The notes: generated from the sequence alone by a model not told the origin. Shown: positions 6,726 to 22,251, counted from the first letter of the stretch. The stretch: DNA of 57,520 nt from an uncultured Eubacteriales bacterium (GCA_900319795.1 ONPU01000013.1:1-57520); one strand, 5' to 3'. Translations and numbers: made by a program.

Positions 6726-8111
6726 ATGGAATACAGAATAGAGCATGATTCAATGGGAGAAGTCCGAGTCCCGGCAGACCGCTACTGGGGCGCTCAGACC
6801 GAGCGCAGCCACGAAAACTTTCTGATCGGCGTAGGTATCGAAACGATGCCCGCCGAAATCATCCACGCATTCGGCATTCTGAAAAAAGCGGCCGCCAGGG
6901 CCAATGCCGCTTTGAAGCCCGAGAAGATGACCCAGAAGAAGCTGGAAGCAATCGAAAAGGCCTGCGATGAGGTGATCAGCGGAGAACTGGACGACCACTT
7001 CCCCCTTGTTGTGTGGCAGACCGGATCGGGCACGCAGTCCAATATGAACGCCAACGAAGTAATCGCGCACCGCGCGAATATGCTCGCAGCAAATGAATCT
7101 AAACCCCTTTGTCATCCGAACGACGACATCAATATGAGCCAGTCGTCAAATGATACATTTCCCACCGCGATGCACATTTCCGCCGTCCTTCAGATGGAGG
7201 ACTCTCTGATGCCGGCGGTGGAGCGCCTGATCGGAACATTTTCCGAATTGGAGAAGGCAAACGAGGGAATCGTGAAGTCCGGCAGGACGCATCTGCAGGA
7301 CGCGGTGCCGATTTCATTTTCCCAGGAAATATCGGGCTGGAGGAGTTCTCTCGAAAAAGACCTTGCCCTGATGAAGCTGGCTGTCGGTCCGCTCCGCGAA
7401 CTGGCGCTCGGTGGGACGGCCGTCGGCACGGGACTCAATGCGCCGGAAGGGTTTGACGTGCTTGTCGCGGAGGAAGTGTCGAAGCTGACCGGCAAGGAAT
7501 TCCGCACCGCTCCGAACAAGTTCCATGCACTGACATCAAAGGATGAGCTGGTTTTCGCGCACGGGGCAGTGAAAGCGCTTGCCGCGGACATGATGAAGAT
7601 CGCGAATGACATCCGCTGGCTGGCTTCCGGACCGAGACTTGGTCTTGGCGAAATCACAATTCCGGCAAATGAACCCGGCAGCTCGATCATGCCCGGAAAG
7701 GTCAATCCCACACAGTGCGAGCAGGTGACGATGGTTGCCGTTCAGGTGATGGGAAATGACGCCGCCGTCGGATTTGCCGCGTCCCAGGGGAATTTTGAGC
7801 TGAATGTGTTCATGCCGGTGATGGCGTACAATTTCCTGCAGTCCGTAAGGCTGCTTGCCGAGTCGATCGAATCGTTCCGCGTCAACTGCGCGGTCGGAAT
7901 TCGCGCCGATCAGGAAAAGATGCGCGGAAACCTGCACAATTCCCTGATGCTGGTGACGGCGCTCAATCCGTATATCGGTTATGAAAATGCCGCGAAAACG
8001 GCTCACCTTGCCTATGAAAACGGAATTTCACTGAAGGAGGCGTGCGTGCAGCTCGGATTCCTTACGGCGGAGCGCTTCGACGAGGTGTTCCATCCCGAGG
8101 AGATGATTTGA
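6726..8111 (+). CDS. fumC: Fumarate hydratase class II
   Basis: A 461-residue member of the fumarase/aspartase superfamily, the usual length. It interconverts fumarate and L-malate. Conserved regions are TGSGTQSNMNANEV, the SSNDTFPTAMH block, SGRTHLQDAVP with the catalytic-region His, and the flexible SS-loop GSSIMPGKVNPTQCEQ, where the second Ser is the general base. The TQCE after KVNP favours fumarase over aspartase (which has VNPV) or argininosuccinate lyase. I chose the ATG at 6726, preceded by AAAGAGGA; the frame is open to 6669 but that would run into the inverted repeat and lacks a start signal. The iron-independent class II enzyme is less usual in strict anaerobes, which mostly use the Fe-S type. 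Confidence 0.93.
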   Translation: MEYRIEHDSMGEVRVPADRYWGAQTERSHENFLIGVGIETMPAEIIHAFGILKKAAARANAALKPEKMTQKKLEAIEKACDEVISGELDDHFPLVVWQTGSGTQSNMNANEVIAHRANMLAANESKPLCHPNDDINMSQSSNDTFPTAMHISAVLQMEDSLMPAVERLIGTFSELEKANEGIVKSGRTHLQDAVPISFSQEISGWRSSLEKDLALMKLAVGPLRELALGGTAVGTGLNAPEGFDVLVAEEVSKLTGKEFRTAPNKFHALTSKDELVFAHGAVKALAADMMKIANDIRWLASGPRLGLGEITIPANEPGSSIMPGKVNPTQCEQVTMVAVQVMGNDAAVGFAASQGNFELNVFMPVMAYNFLQSVRLLAESIESFRVNCAVGIRADQEKMRGNLHNSLMLVTALNPYIGYENAAKTAHLAYENGISLKEACVQLGFLTAERFDEVFHPEEMI

Positions 8112-8154
8112 CGGACTTTTGACAGATGTGAAATTGACAGACGGAGGAATGTTG

Positions 8155-9417
8155 ATGAGCAAAAAGAGGGAACTTGTGAGAATCTGCCTGATTACGGGCT
8201 ATCTCGGAGCCGGAAAGACCACACTTCTGAACCGGATTCTGGCAAATCAGGAAGGAATCCGCGCCGCGGTGATCGTCAATGATATCGGCGAAGTGAATAT
8301 TGACGCGGAGCTGATTGAAAAGAACGGAGCGGTGTCCGTCGAGCAGAAGAGCCTCGTGCCGCTGACAAACGGCTGTATCTGCTGTACGTTGGCGGACGAT
8401 CTCGCGAAGCAGCTGAGCGACCTGGCTGTAACGGGCCTCTATAATTACATTATTATAGAAGCTTCCGGTGTCTGCGAACCGACTCCGATTGCCCAGACGA
8501 TCTCGGTGCTTTGCGAGGAGAACACGCTTGACGGCTATCCCATGAAGCTGGACAACATCGTCGCGGTTGTGGACTGCGCCCGTATGCTTGAGGAATTTGA
8601 CAATGGCCGGAAGCTCCTGAGAGACGCCATTGAAGAGGATGATATTGAGAATCTGCTTATTCAGCAGATTGAGTTCTGCAATACCATTTTGCTGAATAAA
8701 ACGGACCTGGTGGATCCGGGACGCATGGATGAGCTCAAATCCATCATCCGTGTGCTGCAGAAGGATGCCGTGATCTTCGAGACGAATCATGCGGAAATCG
8801 GCTTAAGCGAAATTCTGTTCACGGATCGGTTCGATATCAATAAATCCCTCGCAGCAGCGGGCTGGGTCGACGCGATCCAGAGCATGAAGGCGGGGAAAGA
8901 GGAGCCGGAACCGGCGTATGCGCATGAACTTCATGATGAACACGAACATGAGGATCATCACGAGCATCACCACGAACATCACCACGAACATCACCACGAA
9001 CATCATCACGACCACCATCATGACCATGAGGATGGAAACGGGCATTTGGAGGAATACGGAATCAGTACATTTGTCTATTACCGCCGGAGGCCATTTGTCC
9101 ATGATAAGCTGGCCGAGCTCTGTGCGTACTGGCCGCATTCGATCATAAGGGCAAAGGGCATGGTCTGGTACAAGGAGGAACCGTCTATTTCGTTCATGTT
9201 CGAACAGGCGGGCAGGCAGATCACGGAATCGCCTTCGGGCAAGTTTCTCGCGTCCGCGCCGAAGGAAGCGCAGGAGAGAATGCTGAAAACCTATCCCCAG
9301 ATCCTCGAAATGTGGGACGAAAAGTACGGGGACCGGATGATCAAGCTGGTTTTTATCGGAAAGAACATGGACCGGGAGGCGCTGGAGCTGCGCCTGGACG
9401 CCTGCCTCGGGGAATAA
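8155..9417 (+). CDS. CobW/COG0523 GTPase with a His-rich metal-binding loop
   Basis: A 420-residue G3E-family GTPase. The P-loop GYLGAGKTT lies at about residues 15-23, the family metal-binding motif CxCC is C74-I-C76-C77, and NKTD is the guanine-specificity motif. A loop at residues 257-297 contains 23 His in 41 residues, mostly as repeated HHHE units. A CobW C-terminal domain follows (FVYYRRRPFVHDKLAELC onward). Such proteins deliver Zn, Co, Ni or other metals to client enzymes with GTP hydrolysis; the CxCC and His loop favour zinc or nickel handling, which is inference. The start at 8155 follows GGAGG with 7-base spacing; the upstream TTG at 8119 and ATG at 8149 are poorer. It lies 43 bases after fumC and may share its transcript. 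Confidence 0.88.
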   Translation: MSKKRELVRICLITGYLGAGKTTLLNRILANQEGIRAAVIVNDIGEVNIDAELIEKNGAVSVEQKSLVPLTNGCICCTLADDLAKQLSDLAVTGLYNYIIIEASGVCEPTPIAQTISVLCEENTLDGYPMKLDNIVAVVDCARMLEEFDNGRKLLRDAIEEDDIENLLIQQIEFCNTILLNKTDLVDPGRMDELKSIIRVLQKDAVIFETNHAEIGLSEILFTDRFDINKSLAAAGWVDAIQSMKAGKEEPEPAYAHELHDEHEHEDHHEHHHEHHHEHHHEHHHDHHHDHEDGNGHLEEYGISTFVYYRRRPFVHDKLAELCAYWPHSIIRAKGMVWYKEEPSISFMFEQAGRQITESPSGKFLASAPKEAQERMLKTYPQILEMWDEKYGDRMIKLVFIGKNMDREALELRLDACLGE

Positions 9418-9419
9418 AG

Positions 9420-9484
9420 TGCACCACAGGTGCCAGACCCCTGTGGTGCAATCTGCACCACAAGTGCCAGGCACCTTTGGTACA
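9420..9484 (+). repeat. Two tandem 31-bp palindromic units, possible terminator
   Basis: Unit one (9420-9450) has TGCACCACAGG pairing perfectly with CCTGTGGTGCA. Unit two (9454-9484) has the same layout, TGCACCACAAGTGCC against GGCACCTTTGGTACA, with some mismatches. The two units are three bases apart and clearly related (shared TGCACCAC and GTGCCAG). They begin three bases after the CobW stop codon. There is no T-run after them, so a terminator role is uncertain; they may be a dispersed palindromic repeat family. Confidence 0.65.
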
Positions 9485-9490
9485 CTGTGC

Positions 9491-9519
9491 TTGACTCGGT
9501 TTTCATGGGGGTTTAAAAT
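9491..9519 (+). promoter_or_regulatory. Sigma-A type promoter for the Thr-Pro lipoprotein
   Basis: TTGACT (9491-9496) and TAAAAT (9514-9519) are separated by 17 bases, a near-consensus vegetative promoter placed about 70 bases before the lipoprotein start. Confidence 0.7.
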
Positions 9520-9591
9520 TAGGAACAGTATGAGTGGAACACTCATAAAGGGGCAAAGGCCGTTTATTTGGGACGGCAGAAACGGAGTTTA

Positions 9592-10632
9592 ATGATGAAG
9601 AAACGGAATCTGACTGGTGGGATCTGTGCGGCGGTTCTTGCAGCAGTGCTTCTTTGCGGCTGTGCCAATAATCAACAGGACGATTACACGTCGGAACTGG
9701 TGGACGCGACCGATGAGCAGGCGGCTGCGATTCTGACGGAGACGCCGACACCGACGCCTACGGACACACCGACACCGACAGCGACGGCAACACCGACGCC
9801 TACGGATACACCGACACCGACGCCGACACAGGCAGTCACTATTGAGCCTCTTGAAATTACGCCGAATCCGGATCCGGACGAAGGCCTGAAGCTGATCGGC
9901 GAAAAGGTCGAGGGCAAGAATGTCATCCGGAAAAAGATTACAAACGCAACCGGCGTGGATATCACGGGCGTCTTCTTCCGCGATCAGTGGATGGAAGACT
10001 GGCCGGACAATATGCTTTCCGGCGATGATGTATGGAAAGACATGGAGACCCGCTATCTGTACTATGATCCTACGGAGACTCTGGAAAGGGCCAAGGATTA
10101 CGGCGAAGCGGCCAAACTCCGCATGCTGGTGCTCTTCGGAGAAGACGGAGACGGCATCCTGCGTCACCTTCCGCTTGAGGATATGAGCGATATCCAGCTG
10201 ATGCGCGACGACGATGTGTTCTATCTGAAATATGTTTCGATCAAGGACATGAGCGAGAAATCCACGGAGAGACTCGAAAAGGGACTTGAAGAAGAGGAGG
10301 ATCAGCCGTCCGTAACGGAGGCGTCCGCATCCGCGAATGATTCTTCCGCGGCCAACAGTAACGCAAGCCAGAGCAGCACAGGCAATAACAGCGAAAGCAA
10401 TAATACCGAAAGCAATAATACCGAAAGCAACAATAACAATAACGACAACTACACCGAAGAAAATCATGAGGAGCAGAACGCCAATCAGGAAGAAGAGCAT
10501 CATGACGATGACGATGACAACGACGATGATGATGACGATGACGGGAATTATGATGACGGCGGCGACGACGGTGATTATGTAGACGAAGAGGCGCAGAGCC
10601 TGACGGTCTATGACGAGGAAGCGGTCGGCTGA
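9592..10632 (+). CDS. Lipoprotein with Thr-Pro repeats and an Asp-rich tail
   Basis: A 346-residue secreted lipoprotein. A basic start (MMKKRNLTGG) and a hydrophobic run end in the lipobox LLCGC, so Cys becomes the lipidated first residue. Next comes a Thr-Pro/Thr-Asp repeat spacer (about residues 45-75) that resembles cell-wall-spanning linkers. A domain of some 140 residues follows (from about IEPLEITPNPDPDEG to KDMSEKSTERLEKG) that I do not recognise. The C-terminus is low-complexity: Ser/Asn-rich repeats of SNNTE, then a stretch rich in His and Asp, possibly Ca2+-binding. GGAG lies just before the ATG at 9592, and the ATG at 9595 is equally possible. It is monocistronic with its own promoter. 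Confidence 0.8.
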   Translation: MMKKRNLTGGICAAVLAAVLLCGCANNQQDDYTSELVDATDEQAAAILTETPTPTPTDTPTPTATATPTPTDTPTPTPTQAVTIEPLEITPNPDPDEGLKLIGEKVEGKNVIRKKITNATGVDITGVFFRDQWMEDWPDNMLSGDDVWKDMETRYLYYDPTETLERAKDYGEAAKLRMLVLFGEDGDGILRHLPLEDMSDIQLMRDDDVFYLKYVSIKDMSEKSTERLEKGLEEEEDQPSVTEASASANDSSAANSNASQSSTGNNSESNNTESNNTESNNNNNDNYTEENHEEQNANQEEEHHDDDDDNDDDDDDDGNYDDGGDDGDYVDEEAQSLTVYDEEAVG

Positions 10633-10684
10633 AACATTTAAAAACAATGGAAACAGGACATTTCCGATTTATGAAATATTCTGA

Positions 10685-10713
10685 TTGACGAGCGAAAGAA
10701 GCTGTGCTATAGT
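10685..10713 (+). promoter_or_regulatory. Promoter of rpmG-secE-nusG
   Basis: TTGACG (10685-10690), a 17-base spacer and TATAGT (10708-10713) form a near-consensus promoter. The start site would fall near 10720, inside the right half of an overlapping hairpin/T-run structure. Confidence 0.8.
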
Positions 10714-10746
10714 TGAAAAGCTACCAGTAACAGCTTCTTTTTTTTT
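10695..10746 (+). terminator. Terminator overlapping the rpmG promoter
   Basis: AAAGAAGCTGT (10695-10705) pairs with ACAGCTTCTTT (10730-10740) and is followed by T's to 10746. The left arm lies in the promoter spacer. Read-through RNA from the lipoprotein gene would form it and terminate, while transcripts starting near 10720 lack the left arm and carry only the small AAGCT/AGCTT hairpin before the T-run. The arrangement insulates the two units. Confidence 0.65.
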
Positions 10747-10798
10747 GCTTAAAAATAAAAGAAGACGCAAGCTAACGAATCATTGGAGGTGAACAGCC

Positions 10799-10948
10799 GT
10801 GCGTACAAGGATCACATTAGCGTGTACAGAATGCAAGCAGCGCAATTACAATACCATGAAGGATAAGAAAGAACATCCTGAAAGAATGGAGACTAAGAAA
10901 TACTGCAAGTTCTGCCGCAAACATACGCTTCACAAAGAAACAAAGTAA
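10799..10948 (+). CDS. rpmG: Large ribosomal subunit protein bL33 (zinc-binding form)
   Basis: A 49-residue protein translated from GTG, with GGAGGTGA nine bases upstream. It begins (V/M)[11 protein letters not shown] and carries two CxxC pairs (C9/C12 and C36/C39), so it is the zinc-containing C+ type of L33. [13 protein letters not shown] is typical of the C-terminal half. In Firmicutes a copy of rpmG next to secE-nusG is standard. Genomes often keep a zinc-free paralogue elsewhere that is induced when zinc is short; none is visible in this window. Confidence 0.95.
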   Translation: MRTRITLACTECKQRNYNTMKDKKEHPERMETKKYCKFCRKHTLHKETK

Positions 10949-10972
10949 TCGGAAGATAATCGGGTAGTTACG

Positions 10973-11185
10973 ATGGCAGAGAATAACACAAAGACAAAAG
11001 AACAGAAGAAGACCAGCTTTATGCAGGGCGTAAAGCGTGAGTGGAAGAAGATCAACTGGGTATCCCGTGAGGATCTTGTCAAGGAAACCGGTATCGTCGT
11101 GGTGCTGTCCCTCATTCTGGGCGTGATCATCACAGCGGTAGACAGCGGTGCTCTTAGACTGATCGACTGGATACTGAACCTTTAA
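10973..11185 (+). CDS. secE: Preprotein translocase subunit SecE
   Basis: A 70-residue protein with a basic amphipathic segment FMQGVKREWKKINWVSREDL, the conserved SecE motif, then one membrane helix (GIVVVLSLILGVIITAVDSG). It clamps the two halves of SecY in the SecYEG channel. Single-helix SecE of 60-75 residues is normal for Gram-positive bacteria. It lies 24 bases after rpmG and 32 bases before nusG, as in most Firmicutes. Confidence 0.95.
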   Translation: MAENNTKTKEQKKTSFMQGVKREWKKINWVSREDLVKETGIVVVLSLILGVIITAVDSGALRLIDWILNL

Positions 11186-11217
11186 AGATTCTTGAATCAC
11201 GACAGGAGAGACATCAT

Positions 11218-11760
11218 ATGTCACAAGCGAACTGGTATGTTATTCATACTTATTCGGGCTATGAGAATAAGGTGAAAGCCAATATCGAAAAAACTGTCGG
11301 CAACCGCCATCTGGAGGATCAGATTCTGGATGTCCGTGTCCCGCTCGAAGATGTGCAGGAGACCAAGAACGGCGTCACGAAGATGGTTCAGAGAAAAATG
11401 TTCCCCGGCTATGTCCTGGTCAACATGGTCATGAATGACGAGACCTGGTATGTCGTGCGGAACACAAGGGGTGTCACGGGATTCGTCGGACCGGGAAGCA
11501 AGCCGGTGCCGCTTTCGCCGGATGAAATGTGGCCGCTCGGAATCGGAGCGAAGAACGATACGCCTTCGCAGCCGAAGCCGAAGATCGTGGTCGATTACGA
11601 ACCGGGAGATATGGTCGTGGTCATCGCCGGTGCCTGGGAAGGCACGGAAGGTGCTGTCCAGGCCGTCAATGCCCAGAAGCAGACTGTGACGATTTCCGTA
11701 GAGCTTTTCGGAAGAGCGACACCTGTGGAGATCGGATTCGCGGAAGTAAAGAAGAGATAA
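11218..11760 (+). CDS. nusG: Transcription termination/antitermination factor NusG
   Basis: A 180-residue protein with the NGN domain at the N-terminus (WYVIHTYSGYENKVKANIEK and KMFPGYVLVNMVM, which contact the RNA polymerase clamp) and the KOW domain at the C-terminus (YEPGDMVVVIAGAWEGTEGAV). In Gram-positive bacteria NusG promotes sequence-specific pausing as well as elongation. ACAGGAGAG lies ahead of the ATG. It ends the rpmG-secE-nusG unit, 98 bases before rplK. Confidence 0.96.
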   Translation: MSQANWYVIHTYSGYENKVKANIEKTVGNRHLEDQILDVRVPLEDVQETKNGVTKMVQRKMFPGYVLVNMVMNDETWYVVRNTRGVTGFVGPGSKPVPLSPDEMWPLGIGAKNDTPSQPKPKIVVDYEPGDMVVVIAGAWEGTEGAVQAVNAQKQTVTISVELFGRATPVEIGFAEVKKR

Positions 11761-11761
11761 G

Positions 11762-11796
11762 CCCCGCCGGAGAAACAATAATGAGCCACTCCGGGG
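11762..11796 (+). promoter_or_regulatory. Hairpin in the nusG-rplK gap, possible r-protein operator
   Basis: CCGGAG (11767-11772) pairs with CTCCGG (11789-11794), and flanking C's and G's can extend it. It has no T-run. The L11-L1 mRNA leader is where ribosomal protein L1 binds to repress its own operon in other bacteria. The match to that site is not established here. Confidence 0.3.
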
Positions 11797-11858
11797 AGAA
11801 AGGGTTTTCTTAAAGTGGAAGGGTTTCATACTCGCCATACCACAAAGGAGGATACATC

Positions 11859-12284
11859 ATGGCAAAGAAAGTAACGGGTTACATCAAATTGCAGATTCCG
11901 GCCGGCAAGGCAACACCTGCTCCGCCGGTAGGTCCGGCTCTGGGCCAGCACGGTGTCAACATTGTTCAGTTTACAAAGGCATTTAACGCCAAGACCGCTC
12001 AGATGGGCGACACCATCATCCCGGTCGTCATCACTGTCTATGCTGACCGCAGTTTTACATTTGTCACAAAGACCCCGCCTGCAGCAGTGCTGATCAAGAA
12101 AGCGCTGAATCTGCCGAAGGCATCGGGCGAACCGAACAAGAAGAAAGTCGGCAATATCACCAAGGCTCAGATCCGCGAGATCGCTGAGACCAAGATGCCG
12201 GACCTGAACGCGGGCAGCATTGAAGCCGCGATGAGCATCATCGAAGGCACTGCACGCAGCATGGGCGTTGTTGTCGTTGACTGA
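11859..12284 (+). CDS. rplK: Large ribosomal subunit protein uL11
   Basis: A 141-residue protein. [20 protein letters not shown] and [19 protein letters not shown] form the N-terminal domain, whose Pro-rich face binds thiopeptide antibiotics and translation GTPases; the C-terminal domain binds the 23S rRNA GTPase centre. Length and sequence are standard. AAAGGAGG lies 9 bases upstream. It is followed 69 bases later by rplA in the same unit. Confidence 0.97.
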   Translation: MAKKVTGYIKLQIPAGKATPAPPVGPALGQHGVNIVQFTKAFNAKTAQMGDTIIPVVITVYADRSFTFVTKTPPAAVLIKKALNLPKASGEPNKKKVGNITKAQIREIAETKMPDLNAGSIEAAMSIIEGTARSMGVVVVD

Positions 12285-12353
12285 TCACAAGTGGAAGGAA
12301 CCACGCACTAACAGATCGAGCGGTTCCGCAAGGACCACAGGGAGGTTATAAAA

Positions 12354-13046
12354 ATGAAGCACGGAAAGAAATATGTGGAAGCAGCAAAGGCCATTGACCG
12401 CGCTGCTCTGTATGATCCGGAAGAGGCGATCGCGCTTGTCAAGAAGACCGCGACAGCCAAATTCGATGAAACTGTTGAAGTACATGTCCGCACGGGCTGC
12501 GACGGCCGTCATGCCGATCAGCAGGTTCGTGGTGCCGTCGTTCTTCCGAACGGCACAGGCAAGACCGTTCGCGTTCTCGTTTTCGCGAAGGGTGCAAAGG
12601 CTGAAGAAGCCCAGGCTGCCGGAGCTGACTATGTCGGCGAGATGGATCTCGTACCGAGAATCCAGAATGAAGGCTGGCTTGATTTCGACGTCGTCGTCGC
12701 TACACCGGATATGATGGGTGTTGTCGGACGTCTCGGCCGTATCCTCGGCCCGAAGGGCTTAATGCCGAACCCGAAAGCCGGAACCGTTACCATGGACGTC
12801 ACAAAGGCGATCCAGGATATCAAAGCCGGTAAGATCGAGTACCGTCTCGACAAGAGCAACATCATCCATGTTCCGATCGGCAAGGCTTCCTTCTCCGAAG
12901 AACAGCTGAAGGAAAACTTCGACGCTCTGATGGAAGCTCTGAACAAGGCTCGTCCGTCGGCAGTGAAGGGTGCTTATCTCCGCACTGTCACGATGGCTTC
13001 CACGATGGGCCCGGGCGTCAAGGTGAACCCGCTTAAAGTTCAGTAA
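12354..13046 (+). CDS. rplA: Large ribosomal subunit protein uL1
   Basis: A 230-residue protein: [40 protein letters not shown] and the signature [15 protein letters not shown] are all present. L1 forms the mobile stalk next to the E site and in many bacteria represses the L11-L1 operon by binding its mRNA. GGGAGG precedes the ATG. The L10 promoter and leader follow within 20 bases of its stop codon. Confidence 0.97.
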   Translation: MKHGKKYVEAAKAIDRAALYDPEEAIALVKKTATAKFDETVEVHVRTGCDGRHADQQVRGAVVLPNGTGKTVRVLVFAKGAKAEEAQAAGADYVGEMDLVPRIQNEGWLDFDVVVATPDMMGVVGRLGRILGPKGLMPNPKAGTVTMDVTKAIQDIKAGKIEYRLDKSNIIHVPIGKASFSEEQLKENFDALMEALNKARPSAVKGAYLRTVTMASTMGPGVKVNPLKVQ

Positions 13047-13059
13047 ATAAAAAAGAAAC

Positions 13060-13088
13060 TTGACACTGCTTTCATGCGGTGTTAGAGT
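13060..13088 (+). promoter_or_regulatory. Promoter of rplJ-rplL
   Basis: TTGACA (13060-13065), 17 bases, TAGAGT (13083-13088). It sits directly ahead of the L10 leader and would start transcription near 13095. Confidence 0.75.
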
Positions 13089-13099
13089 GATAAAGCATC

Positions 13100-13186
13100 A
13101 AGCCGAAGACAGCAGGTGTCCGGACGGATCATTTTCAAAATGAATGACCAAAGGGACGTAAGCTTAAAAACGCCTGCCGAGGATTT
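13100..13186 (+). ncRNA. L10 leader, r-protein autoregulatory RNA
   Basis: The segment from AAGCCGAAGACAGCAGGTG (from 13100) to CGCCTGCCGAGGA (13171-13183) matches the known Firmicute L10 leader. GCAGGTG pairs with the distal GCCTGC and the conserved AAGACAGCAGG and CCTGCCGAGG strands frame a kink-turn-like site bound by the L10-(L7/L12)4 complex. Between them lies a variable hairpin with CATTTTCAAAATG. It is followed by an intrinsic attenuator, so excess L10 complex would lower rplJL expression. Confidence 0.85.
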
Positions 13187-13233
13187 GATTTTTCGTGGAA
13201 TGCGTATGCATTTTCAAAATGAGAGATCATCAG

Positions 13234-13261
13234 GTCCTGCGTCTTACGGCGCAGGACTTTT
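13234..13261 (+). terminator. Attenuator downstream of the L10 leader
   Basis: GTCCTGCG (13234-13241) pairs with CGCAGGAC (13250-13257) around TCTTACGG and is followed by TTTTGT. It stands about 50 bases after the leader and 60 before rplJ, the usual position for the regulated terminator of this leader class. Confidence 0.8.
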
Positions 13262-13323
13262 GTAATGATCCGGATTGTCTCAACCGGAGAGTTACGATAA
13301 ATAATAAAGGAGGAAATGAGTTC

Positions 13324-13830
13324 ATGGCAAAGGTAGAACTGAAACAGCCGATTGTACAGGAAATCGCCGGTACGGTCGAAGGTGCTCAGTCCGCAGTGCT
13401 TGTGAAGTATCTCGGCCTTACGGTAGAGCAGGATACTGCAATGCGTAAGGAACTCCGTGAAGCCGGCGTTGTCTATAAGGTTTATAAGAATACCCTTATG
13501 AAGCGCGCTTTCGAGGGAACCGAATTCGAAGCACTTTCCGAGCATCTCGACGGCCCGAACGCTCTCGCTGTTTCGAAAGACGATCCGATTGCACCGGAGA
13601 AGATTCTTTCCAAGTATGTGAAGAACTACAAACCGTTCGAGTTTGTAGCGGGCGTAATCGAAGGCAAATACGCGGATAGCAATAAGCTGGTCGAGATGGC
13701 GAACATCCCGTCGAGAGAAGTTCTTCTCGGAAGACTGTTCGGAAGCATGCAGTCCCCGATCGCGAACTTCGCGCGTGTGGTTAAGCAGATTGCCGAAAAA
13801 GACGGCGAAGCTGCTCCGGCTGAAGAATGA
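13324..13830 (+). CDS. rplJ: Large ribosomal subunit protein uL10
   Basis: A 168-residue protein starting MAKVELKQPIVQEIAGTVEG at the ATG after AAAGGAGGAAATGAGTTC. The frame is open further upstream through the leader RNA, but that part is not coding. L10 anchors L7/L12 dimers through its C-terminal helix and contacts 23S rRNA near L11, forming the stalk base. With L7/L12 it acts as the repressor that reads the upstream leader. It is followed by rplL in 82 bases. Confidence 0.97.
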   Translation: MAKVELKQPIVQEIAGTVEGAQSAVLVKYLGLTVEQDTAMRKELREAGVVYKVYKNTLMKRAFEGTEFEALSEHLDGPNALAVSKDDPIAPEKILSKYVKNYKPFEFVAGVIEGKYADSNKLVEMANIPSREVLLGRLFGSMQSPIANFARVVKQIAEKDGEAAPAEE

Positions 13831-13912
13831 TTTTGAAACAGGATTGAATATTTTACAGATTCTCATTGGAAACAGATATTGTGAAATGGAATTGTCATAG
13901 GAGGAAATCATC

Positions 13913-14290
13913 ATGGCAAAGTTAACTACTGAAGAATTTATCGCAGCGATCAAAGAGCTGACAGTTACTGAACTCAATGACCTCGTCAAGGCTTGTGAAG
14001 AGGAATTCGGCGTTTCCGCAGCAGCAGGTGTTGTGGTAGCGGCTGGCCCGGCTGCTGAAGGCCCGGCTGAAGAAGAGAAGACTGAATTCGATGTCGAGCT
14101 GACAGAAGTTGGCGCATCCAAGGTTAAGGTCATCAAGGTTGTCCGTGAAGCTACAGGACTTGGCCTGAAGGAAGCTAAGGAAGTCGTTGACTCCGCTCCG
14201 AAGGTAGTCAAGGAAGCTCTCGACAAGGAAGCTGCTGAAGACCTGAAGAAGAAGCTTGAAGAAGTTGGCGCGAAGGTTACTCTTAAGTAA
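13913..14290 (+). CDS. rplL: Large ribosomal subunit protein bL7/L12
   Basis: A 125-residue acidic stalk protein. The N-terminal dimerisation domain ([20 protein letters not shown]) is followed by an Ala/Gly/Pro-rich hinge and the C-terminal domain [20 protein letters not shown]...[15 protein letters not shown], which recruits translation GTPases. ATAGGAGG precedes the ATG. A strong terminator follows, separating it from rpoB, which has its own promoter. Confidence 0.97.
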   Translation: MAKLTTEEFIAAIKELTVTELNDLVKACEEEFGVSAAAGVVVAAGPAAEGPAEEEKTEFDVELTEVGASKVKVIKVVREATGLGLKEAKEVVDSAPKVVKEALDKEAAEDLKKKLEEVGAKVTLK

Positions 14291-14320
14291 TTAAGCCTCT
14301 ATTATATTCAAGAACAATCA

Positions 14321-14356
14321 CGGGACGACTTGCTTAAAAGTCGTCCCGTATTTTTT
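14321..14356 (+). terminator. Terminator after rplL
   Basis: CGGGACGACTT (14321-14331) pairs with AAGTCGTCCCG (14339-14349), GC-rich, and is followed by TATTTTTT. It is likely leaky or partial, as in other bacteria where rplJL transcripts continue into rpoBC. Confidence 0.9.
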
Positions 14357-14366
14357 AAAAAAAGCT

Positions 14367-14396
14367 TTGACAAGTGACAGGCTCTTGTGTTAGTAT
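14367..14396 (+). promoter_or_regulatory. Promoter of rpoB-rpoC
   Basis: TTGACA (14367-14372), 18 bases, TAGTAT (14391-14396), directly after the rplL terminator. The start site would be near 14403, giving a leader of about 180 bases. Confidence 0.75.
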
Positions 14397-14580
14397 GGAC
14401 GATGCACTATTATGGAGCGCTGTCATTTTGTGCGCATTTTTATGAGTTTGGAAGGTTCAGGCGGCATTTTGTGCCCTCCTGGTCTTTTTAGAGGCCTGAA
14501 TTTTTTGAATTGTCTGAGAAATGCATCAAAAACAGCGTTGTTCACAATAAATATAGATGAAAAGCGGGGTAAAACGACGA
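14397..14580 (+). promoter_or_regulatory. rpoB leader with an attenuator-like hairpin
   Basis: TTCAGGC (14456-14462) pairs with GCCTGAA (14494-14500), followed by TTTTTT (14501-14506), a full intrinsic-terminator layout inside the 5' leader. A smaller GGCA/TGCC hairpin sits within its loop. A first hairpin GCGC/GCGC with the CATTTTGTGC word lies near 14417-14438, and the same CATTTTGTGC word recurs at 14465. The repeated word and the terminator suggest conditional read-through controlling rpoBC. The ligand or protein is unknown. Confidence 0.55.
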
Positions 14581-18459
<3,879 letters not shown>

Positions 18460-18475
18460 GGGTACGGAGGAAAAT

Positions 18476-22219
<3,744 letters not shown>

Positions 22220-22251
22220 AGAAGCATTCAGTCAGGATTCAAAAAATATAC

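Noticed and set aside
8940-9030. Short regular repeats as a possible CRISPR array
   Set aside because: The CATCACCACGAA-type units are in frame and encode the His-rich loop of the CobW-type GTPase; there are no spacers.
9745-9835. ACACCGACACCGACG repeats as a regulatory repeat array
   Set aside because: They are in-frame codons for the Thr-Pro linker of the lipoprotein.
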